DNA of 64,000 nucleotides from Pseudoalteromonas sp. S16_S37 (GTDB lineage Bacteria; Pseudomonadota; Gammaproteobacteria; Enterobacterales; Alteromonadaceae), in assembly GCF_014694405.1 (NCBI RefSeq), contig NZ_JAAUWV010000004.1, forward strand, positions 62,001 through 126,000, in the 5' to 3' direction. A program made the translations under genes and the position numbers. Below, one piece after another: positions 1 through 9,881 of this stretch. Within the stretch, counting starts at the first letter, position 1. Each line of letters starts with the position of its first letter. Under the pieces are notes generated by a model. It had not been told where the DNA came from. It saw only the letters and a program-made list of their open reading frames with translations, and searched no databases.

Positions 1-563
1 TTTTGAAAATTATGATTACACGTGGTAAGGGTGGAAGAGGCTACCTACCGCCGAAAAATGCGCTACAAAGTGTTATTATCCAAACATCAGACTATCCAGT
101 TCATTATAAAGCACTACAACAAAGTGGGTTACAGTTGCAGTTCAGTGCGATAAAACTTGGACATCAGCCTTTGCTTGCCGGCTTAAAAACCCTTAATCGC
201 TTAGAGCAGGTGTTAATAAAGGAAGATGCCAGTAACTACGAGTGCGATGATGTAATAGTGTGTGATTTAGATGAACACGTTATAGAGACGTCAGTAGGAA
301 ATCTAATTGCAATCAAAAATGGTAAAGCATTTACGCCTAAATTAGACCGCTGTGGTATCGAAGGGGTTTATTTGCAACATTTGTCTACAGTAAACAGCAT
401 TGAAAAAACACGTTTTTCAAAACAAATGCTCAGTGAAGTTGATGCCTTGTTTGTTTGCAATAGTTTACTCGAATCTGTATTTGTGCGCAGTGTTGGCGAG
501 CACAAATTTAATCTACCTCTTGCGCAAATGCTCAAAACTCAATTAGAGTCAGGGATGTTATGA
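1..563 (+). CDS. pabC: Aminodeoxychorismate lyase, C-terminal part (cut by window edge)
   Basis: Converts 4-amino-4-deoxychorismate to p-aminobenzoate and pyruvate in folate synthesis; a cytoplasmic PLP enzyme of fold type IV. About 186 residues are visible, and the N-terminal part with the PLP lysine lies outside the window. The family signature is the segment VIETSVGNLIAIKNG followed by FTPKLDRCGIEGVYLQHL, which matches the cofactor-binding loop and the glycine-rich turn of PabC. The stop codon overlaps the mltG start (ATGA), as in the common pabC-mltG-tmk-holB operon. A branched-chain aminotransferase relative is possible from the fold alone, but the neighbours favour PabC. Confidence 0.88.
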   Translation, partial: LKIMITRGKGGRGYLPPKNALQSVIIQTSDYPVHYKALQQSGLQLQFSAIKLGHQPLLAGLKTLNRLEQVLIKEDASNYECDDVIVCDLDEHVIETSVGNLIAIKNGKAFTPKLDRCGIEGVYLQHLSTVNSIEKTRFSKQMLSEVDALFVCNSLLESVFVRSVGEHKFNLPLAQMLKTQLESGML

Positions 564-1549
564 TTAAAAAAATTGCACTGGTTTTGGTTTTGCTTTTAAT
601 GGTGATAAGTAGTTTTGCTTATCATCAGTTCGCAGCCATACAAAATGAATCTCTCAAAATAAACACTGATTTATATGAAGTAAAATCAGGTGTTGGTTTT
701 CACCGCTTATGCAAAGAGTGGCAAAGACAAGGGTTTATAAGCTCATGTTTTAGGTATCAAGTTTATGCAAAGTTTGCACCGCAGCTTTTTCATCTAAAGG
801 CGGGCGTATATGAGCTGAGCAGCTTGCGTGTTTTAGATGCGATAGCAAAAATCCATCGTGGTGAGCAAAAGCAGTTTAGTTTCACGATTATTGCCGGAGA
901 GACGTTTAACGACGTGCTTAGCAAACTAAAAAACAGCCCCTATATTGTTTTTTCAAATGATAAGCAACAATTGCTGGCAGAGTTGCAAATGGACAGCGAA
1001 CCGGAAGGGTGGTTGCTGCCAGAGACTTATCATTACGAAGCATACACAAAAGCGTCTTCACTGCTCAAACGAGCTAATCTTAAAATGCAGCAAGTATTAG
1101 AGCAAGCGTGGCAACAACGAACCGAACCATTGCCTTTGGAGACGCCATATCAAGCCTTGATTTTAGCGTCGATCATTGAAAAAGAAACAGGCTACGCGCC
1201 AGAGCGAACAACCATAGCGTCAGTCTTTGTGAATCGTTTGAATAAGAATATGCGCCTGCAAACAGATCCAACGGTCATCTACGGGCTAGGGCAAGAGTTT
1301 GACGGCGATATAAAGCGTCGCGATTTGAGACAATATACGCCTTATAATACGTATAGAATTAAAGGCTTACCGCCAACGCCGATCGCTATGCCATCCGCAG
1401 ATGCAATTTACGCGGCTACACAACCGGCGCAAACACCTTATTATTATTTTGTGTCAAAAGGTGACGGCCAACATCAGTTTTCAAAGAGCTTGCGAGAACA
1501 TAATCAAGCGGTTCAAAAGTATATTTTAAAGAGAAACAATGACAGCTAA
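560..1549 (+). CDS. mltG: Endolytic murein transglycosylase MltG (YceG family)
   Basis: Cleaves nascent glycan strands in the periplasm and is thought to set glycan length by terminating synthesis. 329 residues, close to the E. coli 340. One N-terminal membrane anchor is seen (about residues 4-22, [19 protein letters not shown]), then a LysM-like region and the YceG catalytic domain. The catalytic glutamate is about residue 207 in ASIIEKET; downstream [12 protein letters not shown] and [14 protein letters not shown] are the family's strongly conserved stretches. The start overlaps the pabC stop by 4 bases, and the end overlaps tmk by 11 bases, so translation is probably coupled. Confidence 0.95.
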   Translation: MIKKIALVLVLLLMVISSFAYHQFAAIQNESLKINTDLYEVKSGVGFHRLCKEWQRQGFISSCFRYQVYAKFAPQLFHLKAGVYELSSLRVLDAIAKIHRGEQKQFSFTIIAGETFNDVLSKLKNSPYIVFSNDKQQLLAELQMDSEPEGWLLPETYHYEAYTKASSLLKRANLKMQQVLEQAWQQRTEPLPLETPYQALILASIIEKETGYAPERTTIASVFVNRLNKNMRLQTDPTVIYGLGQEFDGDIKRRDLRQYTPYNTYRIKGLPPTPIAMPSADAIYAATQPAQTPYYYFVSKGDGQHQFSKSLREHNQAVQKYILKRNNDS

Positions 1550-2168
1550 ATTTATTGTAATTGAAGGCTTAGAAGGCGCCGGAAAGTCCACAGCAATGGC
1601 GATATGTCAGCAGTTTTTGCAACAGCACAATATCGACTTTGTACAAACTAGAGAGCCTGGTGGTACACCACTTGCTGAGCAATTGCGCAACTTAATCAAA
1701 CAGCAACATGAAGAACTTGTCGCCAGTGAGACGGAACTATTGCTAATGTATGCCGCAAGAGCTCAGCTATTACATAATGTCATTCGGCCTGCACTAAAGC
1801 AGGGTAAATGGGTGCTCGGTGACAGGCATGATATGTCTTCGCAAGCATATCAAGGTGGTGGCAGAGGTTTGGCGCCAGAGACACTGAGTGCGCTGGCTAA
1901 AATAGTGCTTCACGGACTTAAACCTGATTTGACTCTTTACTTAGACATTCCTCCTGCAGTTGGCTTAGAACGTGCAAAAGGGCGTGGAGAGTTAGATCGA
2001 ATAGAATTAGAAGCATTGAGCTTTTTTGAGCGCACTAGAGCAAGATATTTACAGTTAGCACAAGAAGATGAGAGCTGTGTTGTAATAAACGCTGATCAGT
2101 CAGTAGAAAAGGTCCACGCGGACATATTGGTTGCGCTTGAGCAGTTTTATTTGCGGGTGAGCCGCTAA
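1539..2168 (+). CDS. tmk: Thymidylate kinase
   Basis: Phosphorylates dTMP to dTDP with ATP, the step joining the de novo and salvage routes to dTTP. 209 residues, the normal length. The P-loop GLEGAGKST is at residues 9-17. DR(H)-type motif [18 protein letters not shown] follows, with the substrate-binding arginine and the usual Q-rich stretch, and the LID region GRGELDRIE is present. It overlaps mltG upstream and shares one base with holB downstream (TAATG), within the same operon. Confidence 0.96.
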   Translation: MTAKFIVIEGLEGAGKSTAMAICQQFLQQHNIDFVQTREPGGTPLAEQLRNLIKQQHEELVASETELLLMYAARAQLLHNVIRPALKQGKWVLGDRHDMSSQAYQGGGRGLAPETLSALAKIVLHGLKPDLTLYLDIPPAVGLERAKGRGELDRIELEALSFFERTRARYLQLAQEDESCVVINADQSVEKVHADILVALEQFYLRVSR

Positions 2169-3067
2169 TGTACGCTTGGCATGAAACACTTTGGCAACAG
2201 TTGGCACAGAGCCAGCGGCAACATAGGTTTCATCATGCACTACTATTACATGGTTTAGTGGGCGTTGGTAAACAGGCACTGGCGACTGCTTTGGCTGAAG
2301 CTCTGTTATGTGAGCAGCATCAGTTTTTAACGTCATGTGGGCAGTGTAAAAGCTGTGCGTTGTTTAAAGCGAATACACACCCTGATCTAATAACGATTGC
2401 GCCACAAGGGCAAAGTATATCTGTTGATGAGATAAGGGAGTTAGCCAGCTTTGTTCATCACTCTGCGCAGCAAAATGGCAATAAGGTTGCCATCATTGTT
2501 AACGCACACAAAATGACACACTCGGCTGCTAATGCGCTTTTAAAAACGCTTGAAGAGCCCAATCCTGGGCGGTACTTGCTACTGACATGTGATGATATCA
2601 GTCAGTTGCCTGCAACTATATTAAGCCGTTGTAATAAAATACAAGTTGCGGTGAATGATAGAGATTTAGCGAACGAATGGATACAACAGCAGTTACCAAG
2701 TGACATCGATTACCCATGGCTCAATGGCTTTGTTGATCAACCGCTGAAAGTTCAGCAATGGTATTTAGATAATCAATTAGAACTGATTGATATGCTGTAT
2801 AAATTTGCAAGTGATGTGAAAGCAAGTCATAATTTCGAATCGGTACAGAGAATACTTAGCGATACGCCAGAGTTGGTTGATGTGTTATGTTTGTTTATTC
2901 AACAACATCTCAAGGCTAGCTTGTTAAATGGGCTTGCTTTGCAAGCGTATAATGAGGCTCAAAAAGCACTCAATCAGTTTATGGCAGACAACAAGCAAAT
3001 TTTAGGCTTAAATCAGTCATTGGCGCTTAGTAAGTTAGTCAACACTATAAAACGTACGATCAAATAG
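2168..3067 (+). CDS. holB: DNA polymerase III delta-prime subunit
   Basis: A clamp-loader subunit that helps place the beta clamp on primed DNA. 299 residues. The AAA+ N-terminal domain has HGLVGVGKQ at the P-loop position, followed by a four-cysteine zinc module (C, CGQC, C around residues 49-63), and SRC at the sensor-1/arginine-finger position (ATILSRCNKI). Placement directly after tmk and before pilZ is the Pseudomonas/Alteromonadales arrangement. The C-terminal collar domain is divergent, as is usual for this subunit. Confidence 0.93.
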   Translation: MYAWHETLWQQLAQSQRQHRFHHALLLHGLVGVGKQALATALAEALLCEQHQFLTSCGQCKSCALFKANTHPDLITIAPQGQSISVDEIRELASFVHHSAQQNGNKVAIIVNAHKMTHSAANALLKTLEEPNPGRYLLLTCDDISQLPATILSRCNKIQVAVNDRDLANEWIQQQLPSDIDYPWLNGFVDQPLKVQQWYLDNQLELIDMLYKFASDVKASHNFESVQRILSDTPELVDVLCLFIQQHLKASLLNGLALQAYNEAQKALNQFMADNKQILGLNQSLALSKLVNTIKRTIK

Positions 3068-3075
3068 GATTTCCA

Positions 3076-3402
3076 GTGCAAGAATTGCTAATAGACCTAC
3101 AAGATTTAGATGAATTGTATCGCTGTTATATGGCAACGTTAAAGCAAGGCGGTTTATTTGTTAAAAGTAATGCACGTTTTGAATTAGGGCAAAGTGTTAC
3201 TTTGCGCGTTACCTTGCCTGATGAGATTGAAGATCATCAAATTATTGGTAAGGTTGTCTGGATAACACCACAAGGCGCACAAAACTCAAATCCGCCAGGT
3301 GCTGGGGTAAGTTTTGTTGAAGACCCAGATAGAATCAACGATAGAATTATTAAGCAATTAGGTACCGCCCTAAATTCAGATAAACCCACCTACACCATGT
3401 AA
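3076..3402 (+). CDS. pilZ: PilZ-domain protein (type IV pilus assembly PilZ type)
   Basis: A 108-residue single-domain PilZ protein starting at GTG. In Pseudomonas the gene at this position (after holB) is PilZ, needed for type IV pilus biogenesis and not a strong c-di-GMP binder. The beta-barrel core is visible in GGLFVKSNARFELGQSVTL, IIGKVVWITPQ and GAGVSFVED. The RxxxR c-di-GMP motif normally ahead of the first strand is not seen, which fits the pilus-assembly subtype and not a YcgR-like effector. It lies 8 bases after holB and 8 before the TatD gene. The function is inferred from family and position. Confidence 0.88.
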   Translation: MQELLIDLQDLDELYRCYMATLKQGGLFVKSNARFELGQSVTLRVTLPDEIEDHQIIGKVVWITPQGAQNSNPPGAGVSFVEDPDRINDRIIKQLGTALNSDKPTYTM

Positions 3403-3410
3403 GAGCAGTT

Positions 3411-4202
3411 ATGATTGTAGATTCACATTGTCATTTAGATAGACTTGATTTCGAAAAGCTCGGCCAGCAGTTACCAGAAATATTAGCAGCAGCGAGAGCC
3501 AAACAAGTAGAGCACTTTTTATGCGTTAGCGTCACGCTTGACCAATTTCCAGGTATGCTTGATGCCATTAGCCAGTATGACGATGTATCTGCATCGTGTG
3601 GTGTTCATCCACTGGATCAAAAAGATGTGTTGGACAAAGAAAGGCTGATCAAGCTGGCCAGCCACCCCAAGGTGGTTGCAATCGGTGAAACAGGGTTGGA
3701 TTACTATTATTCCCAAGATACGCATCAAGTGCAGCAAGACAGTTTTGTGGGTCATATCGATGTCGCAAACGAGTTCAACAAACCGCTTATTATCCATACT
3801 CGTGATGCCAAGGCTGATACCATCAATTTGATGAAAGCACATAATGCGCAAAACTGTGGTGGTGTATTGCATTGCTTCACAGAAGATTGGGCAATGGCAA
3901 AACAAGCATTGGATCTTGGTTTTTATATTTCGATTTCCGGCATTGTGACGTTTAAAAACGCAGTCGAGCTAAAAGAGGTGGTAAAACAAATCCCTCTTGA
4001 TAGGCTACTTATTGAAACGGACTCACCATATTTGGCGCCTGTGCCTCATAGAGGTAAAACAAATCAACCTGCTTACGTTCAAGACGTAGCATACTATATC
4101 GCAGATTTAAAAGGCATAAGCTACAAAGAGCTGGCAACAGCGACCACTGATAATTTTTATAACTTATTTAGCTTGGCACCTCGCTCGGATGCGGCAAACT
4201 AA
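3411..4202 (+). CDS. TatD-family metal-dependent deoxyribonuclease (YcfH type)
   Basis: A TIM-barrel metal hydrolase of the TatD/YcfH family, for which DNase activity is known in several members; the cellular role of this paralogue is not settled. 263 residues. Metal ligands are seen in order: the HxH of DSHCHLD at residues 5-7, the glutamate of GETGLDYYYS, the histidine of PLIIHTRDA, the histidine of VLHCFTED, and the aspartate of IETDSPYLAPVPHRG. It closes the mltG-tmk-holB-pilZ series as in many gammaproteobacteria. Its last 14 bases overlap the start of the next gene. Confidence 0.94.
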   Translation: MIVDSHCHLDRLDFEKLGQQLPEILAAARAKQVEHFLCVSVTLDQFPGMLDAISQYDDVSASCGVHPLDQKDVLDKERLIKLASHPKVVAIGETGLDYYYSQDTHQVQQDSFVGHIDVANEFNKPLIIHTRDAKADTINLMKAHNAQNCGGVLHCFTEDWAMAKQALDLGFYISISGIVTFKNAVELKEVVKQIPLDRLLIETDSPYLAPVPHRGKTNQPAYVQDVAYYIADLKGISYKELATATTDNFYNLFSLAPRSDAAN

Positions 4203-6048
4203 CGCGTTACCTCAATTGTTGCTTGGCCCTATGCTTCGCAGAGCAGAGCAGGGTCAAGTTTGTGTGCAGCTGGTGACCAGTTTTCACAGTGTCCTCGCTA
4301 TCGAGATAGAGGATTATCAGTGTAAAACAGAGCAAAAAACCTTCCGTCTGGGAACGCATTGTTTTTTCCATATATTATTAGTAAGACCTATTTCGGGACT
4401 ATTTCCAGCCGATGTGGCGCTCAATTACCATCTGCTGTCTGATGGCCAAACGCTTAATTTAGAAGATTATAAATATCCGTCTCAAGCAAGTACCCAATGT
4501 GTCATACCACAACAATTACAACAGGTTTTGCATGGTTCTTGCCGCAACCCTCATCACCCGAGCCGAGATAGCTTAGTCGCCGCGGATGCACTACTAGAAA
4601 AGTGTAAAATTTCAGGTCAGCCAGCGCCGAGTTTACTGCTGATGTCAGGCGACCAAATCTATGCGGATGATGTGGCTGGTCCAATGTTATTGGCTATTGC
4701 TCAATTGATTGAAATACTGGGGTTATATAAAGAGCAAGCTCATATTGCTGAGCTGCCAGATGATATCCAACTGCAATTGTTTAATCGCCATCAATTTTTG
4801 CCAAAAACGCCCTGGCAGGAGTGCTCTAAATACAGTTTTAGCTATTGGTTTAAACGAGGCGAAGCGCACTTTACAAGCTTAAGTGCCGGTAATCACCTAA
4901 TTTATTTTCAAGAATTTGTAGCCTGTTACTTGCTTAACTTTGGTGCTGTGTGCTGGCAGCTCGTTGATCATGAGCAAATGGCGTATCTGGGTACAAATCC
5001 AAAATTTATTAAATCATTTGATGCTCAATCAAAGGCAATTGAGAAATTTGTTGAAGACCTACCTTACGCACAGCGGCTATTTGCCAATGTTCCTACGTTG
5101 ATGATGTTTGATGATCATGACGTGACCGATGACTGGAACCTGACTGCCCGTTGGGAGCAGGCCATTGCAGCCCATAATAGTAGTCGTAGGATCATCAATA
5201 GCGGATTACTCGGTTATTGGCTTTTCCAAGGGCTTGGCAATGATGCTATGCACAACAGCGGCAGTTTATGTGCAGAGTTTGAGCGCAGTTTGCAAGGTGA
5301 TGTTTGGCAATTTAAGATGCTGGATAAAGCGCTTAATCGTTTTTCAAATTGGCATTACTGCCTTGAAACAAAGCCCAAGGTAGTGGTAATGGATACCCGT
5401 ACTCATCGTTGGCGCAACGAGCAAAACTTTAATGAACCCAGCGGCTTATTAGATTGGGAAATGCTGATGGAGTTAGAGGATACTTTGCTGGATCATAAAG
5501 AAGTAATTTTGGTGTCTCCGGCGCCAGTATTCGGTGTAAAGTCTATTGAAGCTATTCAATCAATTTTTAACTTCTGTGGTCAACCATTGCTGGTGGATGT
5601 TGAAAACTGGATGGCCCATGAAGGCTCTGCACGTAAATTGCTGGAAATATTTAGGCGTCCAGATACGCCAAAGGAAACTATTATATTATCTGGCGATGTA
5701 CATTATTCATTTTGCTTCTCAGTGCAAAGTCGATTTGGTAAACATCACAATAGAATTTGGCAGTTGACGGCCTCGGGCATAAAAAATGAGTTCCCAAAAA
5801 AGCTAATAAGTTGCTTGGATAAGTTGGACTCGATATTTTATGCGCCGTGGAGTCCTCTCAATTACTTTACAAAACGTTGGCAAATGGAAGTAAACAAACA
5901 TCCTTTACAAGGTCATGCCAAAAAACAGCCTTACTTAGTTTCCGATAGCGCCATTAGTTTAATTACTTTAGATAACGCAAAGTTGTCACGTTATCAGCTA
6001 CTACACCATGATGGCAGGATACAAGAGTTTTCATTAGAGACTGATTAG
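4189..6048 (+). CDS. PhoD-like phosphatase (metallophosphatase superfamily)
   Basis: A 619-residue protein of the PhoD-like alkaline phosphatase/phosphodiesterase type. An N-terminal beta-rich domain (LLLGPMLRRAEQGQVCVQLV) precedes the metallophosphatase core. Metal-binding motifs are SGDQIYADD near residue 153, MFDDHDVTDDW near 305 and LSGDVHYSF near 500. No signal peptide or Tat motif is visible at this start, so it looks cytoplasmic, unlike secreted PhoD. The substrate cannot be told from sequence. The start codon lies inside tatD (14-base overlap), which implies co-transcription. It is the last gene of the operon; about 180 bases with no recognisable gene follow. Confidence 0.82.
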   Translation: MRQTNALPQLLLGPMLRRAEQGQVCVQLVTSFHSVLAIEIEDYQCKTEQKTFRLGTHCFFHILLVRPISGLFPADVALNYHLLSDGQTLNLEDYKYPSQASTQCVIPQQLQQVLHGSCRNPHHPSRDSLVAADALLEKCKISGQPAPSLLLMSGDQIYADDVAGPMLLAIAQLIEILGLYKEQAHIAELPDDIQLQLFNRHQFLPKTPWQECSKYSFSYWFKRGEAHFTSLSAGNHLIYFQEFVACYLLNFGAVCWQLVDHEQMAYLGTNPKFIKSFDAQSKAIEKFVEDLPYAQRLFANVPTLMMFDDHDVTDDWNLTARWEQAIAAHNSSRRIINSGLLGYWLFQGLGNDAMHNSGSLCAEFERSLQGDVWQFKMLDKALNRFSNWHYCLETKPKVVVMDTRTHRWRNEQNFNEPSGLLDWEMLMELEDTLLDHKEVILVSPAPVFGVKSIEAIQSIFNFCGQPLLVDVENWMAHEGSARKLLEIFRRPDTPKETIILSGDVHYSFCFSVQSRFGKHHNRIWQLTASGIKNEFPKKLISCLDKLDSIFYAPWSPLNYFTKRWQMEVNKHPLQGHAKKQPYLVSDSAISLITLDNAKLSRYQLLHHDGRIQEFSLETD

Positions 6049-6226
6049 CAGAATAGTTTTAGAGTTAACCGCGAGTTTTGATAAACCCTTTAAAAAAAGA
6101 AATGTTTGTAAAGTGCCCTAGTTTGCGACCCGCTGAAAGTACTTTGTTCAATATCAGCTCAAAATATCAACTTGTCTTGGTAACTCTTTGCTATATTTAT
6201 TTAAAGTCCTCTGCCTTGTGTAGCCT

Positions 6227-9200
6227 ATGCAAATTAAATGGTGTTTATACTTTGCATTAGTAATTAACCTAGCTTATGCGGTTCCGCAGTTTTCTGATAC
6301 TGCGCAAATAATGCGGCACTACGATTATAACAGTGGCTTAAGCCAAGTAACTGTTACTGCTTTGGCGCAAGACCAATATGGATACATCTGGGCGGGTACT
6401 CAAGCGGGCTTGAATAGATTCGACGGACATGAATTTATGCAATTTAAGCCCAAACAGCAAGATGGTAAAAGCCTGGCTGGTGGCTTTGTGACCGACTTAT
6501 GTATCAGTGCAGACAAAGTTTGGATAGGTACACGTACAGGCTTGAGTGTTTATCACAGTACTCATGGATATTTCACTTCATTTTTATCTGAGCAATACCC
6601 TGAAATTGAATCAGACCGAGTTATCTCCTTGGATTGCAATGGCCCAAACGTCATAGTGTCGTTGGAAGATAACCATGTTTATCAAGTGAATCAAACATCT
6701 TTAAATCCCAGTAAAATCATTTTGCCTGGCCGATTCATTCGCAATGTTATAGAGCGCACTGATGCATATTACTACTTAAGCGAACAGGGCTTAATGAAGT
6801 ATGTAAAGCAATCTGATGAAGCTGTGTTATTGCTAGGTGGTGAATATGAAAAAATGAGTTTTTCTGTGCAGCGCATTGTGCTTATTAGCAAAATGCAGCA
6901 ATTAGTTAATTATGACACTCTATATGAGCGTGTACTTTGGTCTAGAAGCTTCGCCAGTGATGCCAATATTACACTGCATAATGTTGTAGTGAACGCTGAC
7001 GAAGTATTAGTCGCAACCAATAACGGCTTGTATTTATTGGATAGGCAAGGGCAGTTGATAAATCATTGGTACAAGCGCAGCATGCAAGCCAATGGCTTGC
7101 TTGATAATAATGTGATCACGGTGATGCGAGATGACAATCAAGATCTTTGGCTTGGTACGGAGACTCGAGGTCTACACTTTTTAAGTCAACTCAGCGAATC
7201 GTTCGGTCACGTTAGTCAATACAATTACCCTCAATCACCTTTATCGAGTCCTGATATACGTAGCTTTGCGATAGATAAACAAAACCGCCTTTGGTTTGGC
7301 ACATCTAGTGGATTATTTATATTTGACGGTCAAGGGTTTGAAGCCGCTTACAAGTTATATCCTTCATTGGACTTATTAGAAAATAGCTTTATCACTCAAG
7401 TCGCTATTATTGAAGAGCAACTCTGGGTAACCACCAGAGGTAACGGGATTGTAAAGTACGATTTTGTCAGCGCACGGTTAGAACACCTTAAACCTGATTT
7501 TGGCAATGGTCCAGAGCTTACCTTTAACAGCATGCTTAAGTTTAAAGGGGAGCTTTTAATCAGCTCACGTACCTCTGGTTTGTTAAAGTATGCTGCAGAT
7601 AAAAATACTTTGGAGCCATACTTTCATCCATCTATACAAGCACCTAGTCATGTTTCTTCGATGAAGAACATTGCAGGTTCATTGTGGTTTGGCTCGATTG
7701 GTAATGGTTTATATCAGTATAAAGATGGCAGGCTTCGTAACATAACGACGCAAGACGGTTTGATTTCAGATATCGTCTTTATGATCGAGCAAGATCAATA
7801 TGAAAAAGTATGGATTGCCAGTGAGCTAGGTATCTCGATTGTAAACAACCAGTTTGAAATTGAACGCACAATAAACCAAGAGAGCGGTTTGGCAAATACA
7901 GCAATCTGGGCACTCGTTTACGATGGTTTTGACCATATGTGGGTGGGAAGTAGTGGCGGATTAAGCCAAGTGCATACCGCAAGTTATGCAATTCATAACT
8001 TCTCGCCAATTGATGGTATTCAAGATAATGAGTTTAATTATAACGCGGCTTGGTTAGCACCAGATGGACGTGTGTTTGTGGGTGGAGCGAAAGGGTTTAA
8101 TCAGTTTTATCCGCAAAAAGTTAATATTGATAAAACAGAAAAACCTTTGCTTATTAGTCACATTGAGTTGCTAGGCAAACCCTTGGTGCCAAGTGCTGAT
8201 GGTCATCTGCGCACTTCCCCTGAATTGGCTAGTGAACTACATCTGGCGCATGATGAAAATATAGTATCTTTGCAGTATTCAAGCCTTGATTATGGCTCAG
8301 AGCAACAACAGTTTTACTATCGAGTTTTGGGTTTGAGTCAAAAGTGGCTAAAGCTTGCCTCTGGTGTAAGGCAAGTGAATTTGTTGCGACTAGAGCCCGG
8401 TGAATATGTGGTCGAGGCGTATACACTAAATCGCTTTAACATTCGTTCACCAACTCATCGTTTTGTTATAAAAGTTGCTGCACCATGGTGGTGGAATAGG
8501 TACTCAAAAGCACTCTATGCGCTGACTATTTTGTTGGCTGTTGTGCTCATTGTGCGGGCTAGGCAAAAACGCTATCAACAGGTCATTCGAGCCAACAAAA
8601 AAATGCAAGACTTGCAGCAGCGGCTAGAGCTGTCGTTATGGGCCAGTGGTGATGAGTTGTGGGACTGGCACATTACTCAAAATACTATTTATCGGCACAG
8701 CGTCTCGCCACGCGTAGACTATGGTATTACGCAAACTCGCATGACCTTGGATGATATCGGGCGATTTGTTCATCCTGATGACAGCATGTATCTAAAAGAA
8801 AAAGTCGAGGCTTGTATTAGTGGTGACGTACAAAGTTATGAAATTGCTATTCGTGTTAAAGATTTAGATGGCAATTGGACGTGGGTGTTAGACAGAGGGA
8901 AAGTAGTTAAAAGAGATGATGATGGCCGAGCAATACGCATAGCGGGCGCGCTCAAAGATATTGCGCAACTCAAGGAGCATGAAAATGCACTGCAAGCGCT
9001 GAATGAGCAGCTAGAGATTAAGGTCGCGATGCGTACCGACGAATTGTATAAAAAGAATCAGAAGCTAGAGCAAGCTATGATGGAGCTAAAGCATACTCAA
9101 GATGAATTGATAGAAAGCGAAAAAATGGCCTCATTAGGAAGCTTGGTTGCTGGGATTGCGCACGAGATTAACACACCTTTAGGCGTGGCGTTGACGGCTT

Positions 9201-9868
9201 TGACATATAACGAAGAGAGTATGCAAAAAGTCGCTCATAAATTAAAAAATAGAACGCTCAGCCAAAAAGATTTAAACAAGTCACTTGAAGAGCAGGCACA
9301 GGGCTATCAACTCATATTCAGAAATCTCGACAGAGCGCAAAACTTAATAGGTAATTTCAAACAAGTAGCAGTTGATCAGTCAAGTGAAGTTTGCCGAAAA
9401 ATTAACTTAAAATCTTACGTAAACGACATCTTTACGTCGCTTGAGCCGTTAATTAAAGGCAAGAATATTGAGATACAAATTGTGAGTGAAGATGATTTTG
9501 AGCTTACCACTTATGCTGGCGCGATTTATCAAATATTAACCAACTTACTTAATAACTCAGTGATACATGGCTTTGAAAATCAAGCTTCAGGAATTGTTGT
9601 TGTTGAGTTGTTACATGATGAGCAATATTGGTATGTAAACTATCAAGACAATGGGGTGGGCATGCCTGACGAGATGCTTAAGACGATATGCGACCCATTT
9701 GTCACCTCCAAACGCAGTCAAGGAGGATGTGGTTTAGGGATGCATATTGTTTATAACTTGGTTACGCAACTTTTAAAAGGCGAGATCCGCTGTTTTTCAA
9801 AGCCTGGTGAGGGAATAGAAGTAAAGATCAAGGTGCCAATCCAACTCTATGAAATAGAACAAGATTGA
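6227..9868 (+). CDS. Sensor histidine kinase with Reg_prop beta-propeller, Y_Y_Y and PAS domains
   Basis: A 1213-residue transmembrane sensor kinase. A signal peptide occupies residues 1-18 (cleavage near AYA). Propeller repeats run from about 35 to 640, with blade motifs such as YGYIWAGTQAGLNRFDG and DLWLGTETRGLHFLS. A Y_Y_Y-type beta domain covers roughly 680-745, one transmembrane helix lies near 760-778, a PAS domain at 800-905, and a coiled coil follows. The phospho-acceptor is His979 in VAGIAHEINTPLG, and the ATPase domain has NLLNNSV, DNGVGMP and GGCGLGM. It carries no receiver domain and no response regulator is adjacent, so its partner is elsewhere. The periplasmic ligand is unknown; polysaccharide-related ligands are known for some family members. 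Confidence 0.9.
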   Translation: MQIKWCLYFALVINLAYAVPQFSDTAQIMRHYDYNSGLSQVTVTALAQDQYGYIWAGTQAGLNRFDGHEFMQFKPKQQDGKSLAGGFVTDLCISADKVWIGTRTGLSVYHSTHGYFTSFLSEQYPEIESDRVISLDCNGPNVIVSLEDNHVYQVNQTSLNPSKIILPGRFIRNVIERTDAYYYLSEQGLMKYVKQSDEAVLLLGGEYEKMSFSVQRIVLISKMQQLVNYDTLYERVLWSRSFASDANITLHNVVVNADEVLVATNNGLYLLDRQGQLINHWYKRSMQANGLLDNNVITVMRDDNQDLWLGTETRGLHFLSQLSESFGHVSQYNYPQSPLSSPDIRSFAIDKQNRLWFGTSSGLFIFDGQGFEAAYKLYPSLDLLENSFITQVAIIEEQLWVTTRGNGIVKYDFVSARLEHLKPDFGNGPELTFNSMLKFKGELLISSRTSGLLKYAADKNTLEPYFHPSIQAPSHVSSMKNIAGSLWFGSIGNGLYQYKDGRLRNITTQDGLISDIVFMIEQDQYEKVWIASELGISIVNNQFEIERTINQESGLANTAIWALVYDGFDHMWVGSSGGLSQVHTASYAIHNFSPIDGIQDNEFNYNAAWLAPDGRVFVGGAKGFNQFYPQKVNIDKTEKPLLISHIELLGKPLVPSADGHLRTSPELASELHLAHDENIVSLQYSSLDYGSEQQQFYYRVLGLSQKWLKLASGVRQVNLLRLEPGEYVVEAYTLNRFNIRSPTHRFVIKVAAPWWWNRYSKALYALTILLAVVLIVRARQKRYQQVIRANKKMQDLQQRLELSLWASGDELWDWHITQNTIYRHSVSPRVDYGITQTRMTLDDIGRFVHPDDSMYLKEKVEACISGDVQSYEIAIRVKDLDGNWTWVLDRGKVVKRDDDGRAIRIAGALKDIAQLKEHENALQALNEQLEIKVAMRTDELYKKNQKLEQAMMELKHTQDELIESEKMASLGSLVAGIAHEINTPLGVALTALTYNEESMQKVAHKLKNRTLSQKDLNKSLEEQAQGYQLIFRNLDRAQNLIGNFKQVAVDQSSEVCRKINLKSYVNDIFTSLEPLIKGKNIEIQIVSEDDFELTTYAGAIYQILTNLLNNSVIHGFENQASGIVVVELLHDEQYWYVNYQDNGVGMPDEMLKTICDPFVTSKRSQGGCGLGMHIVYNLVTQLLKGEIRCFSKPGEGIEVKIKVPIQLYEIEQD

Positions 9869-9881
9869 CACCTAATACAGG

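Noticed and set aside
6078..6260. A 60-codon open frame before the propeller kinase
   Set aside because: No plausible start, and it overlaps the signal peptide of the kinase.
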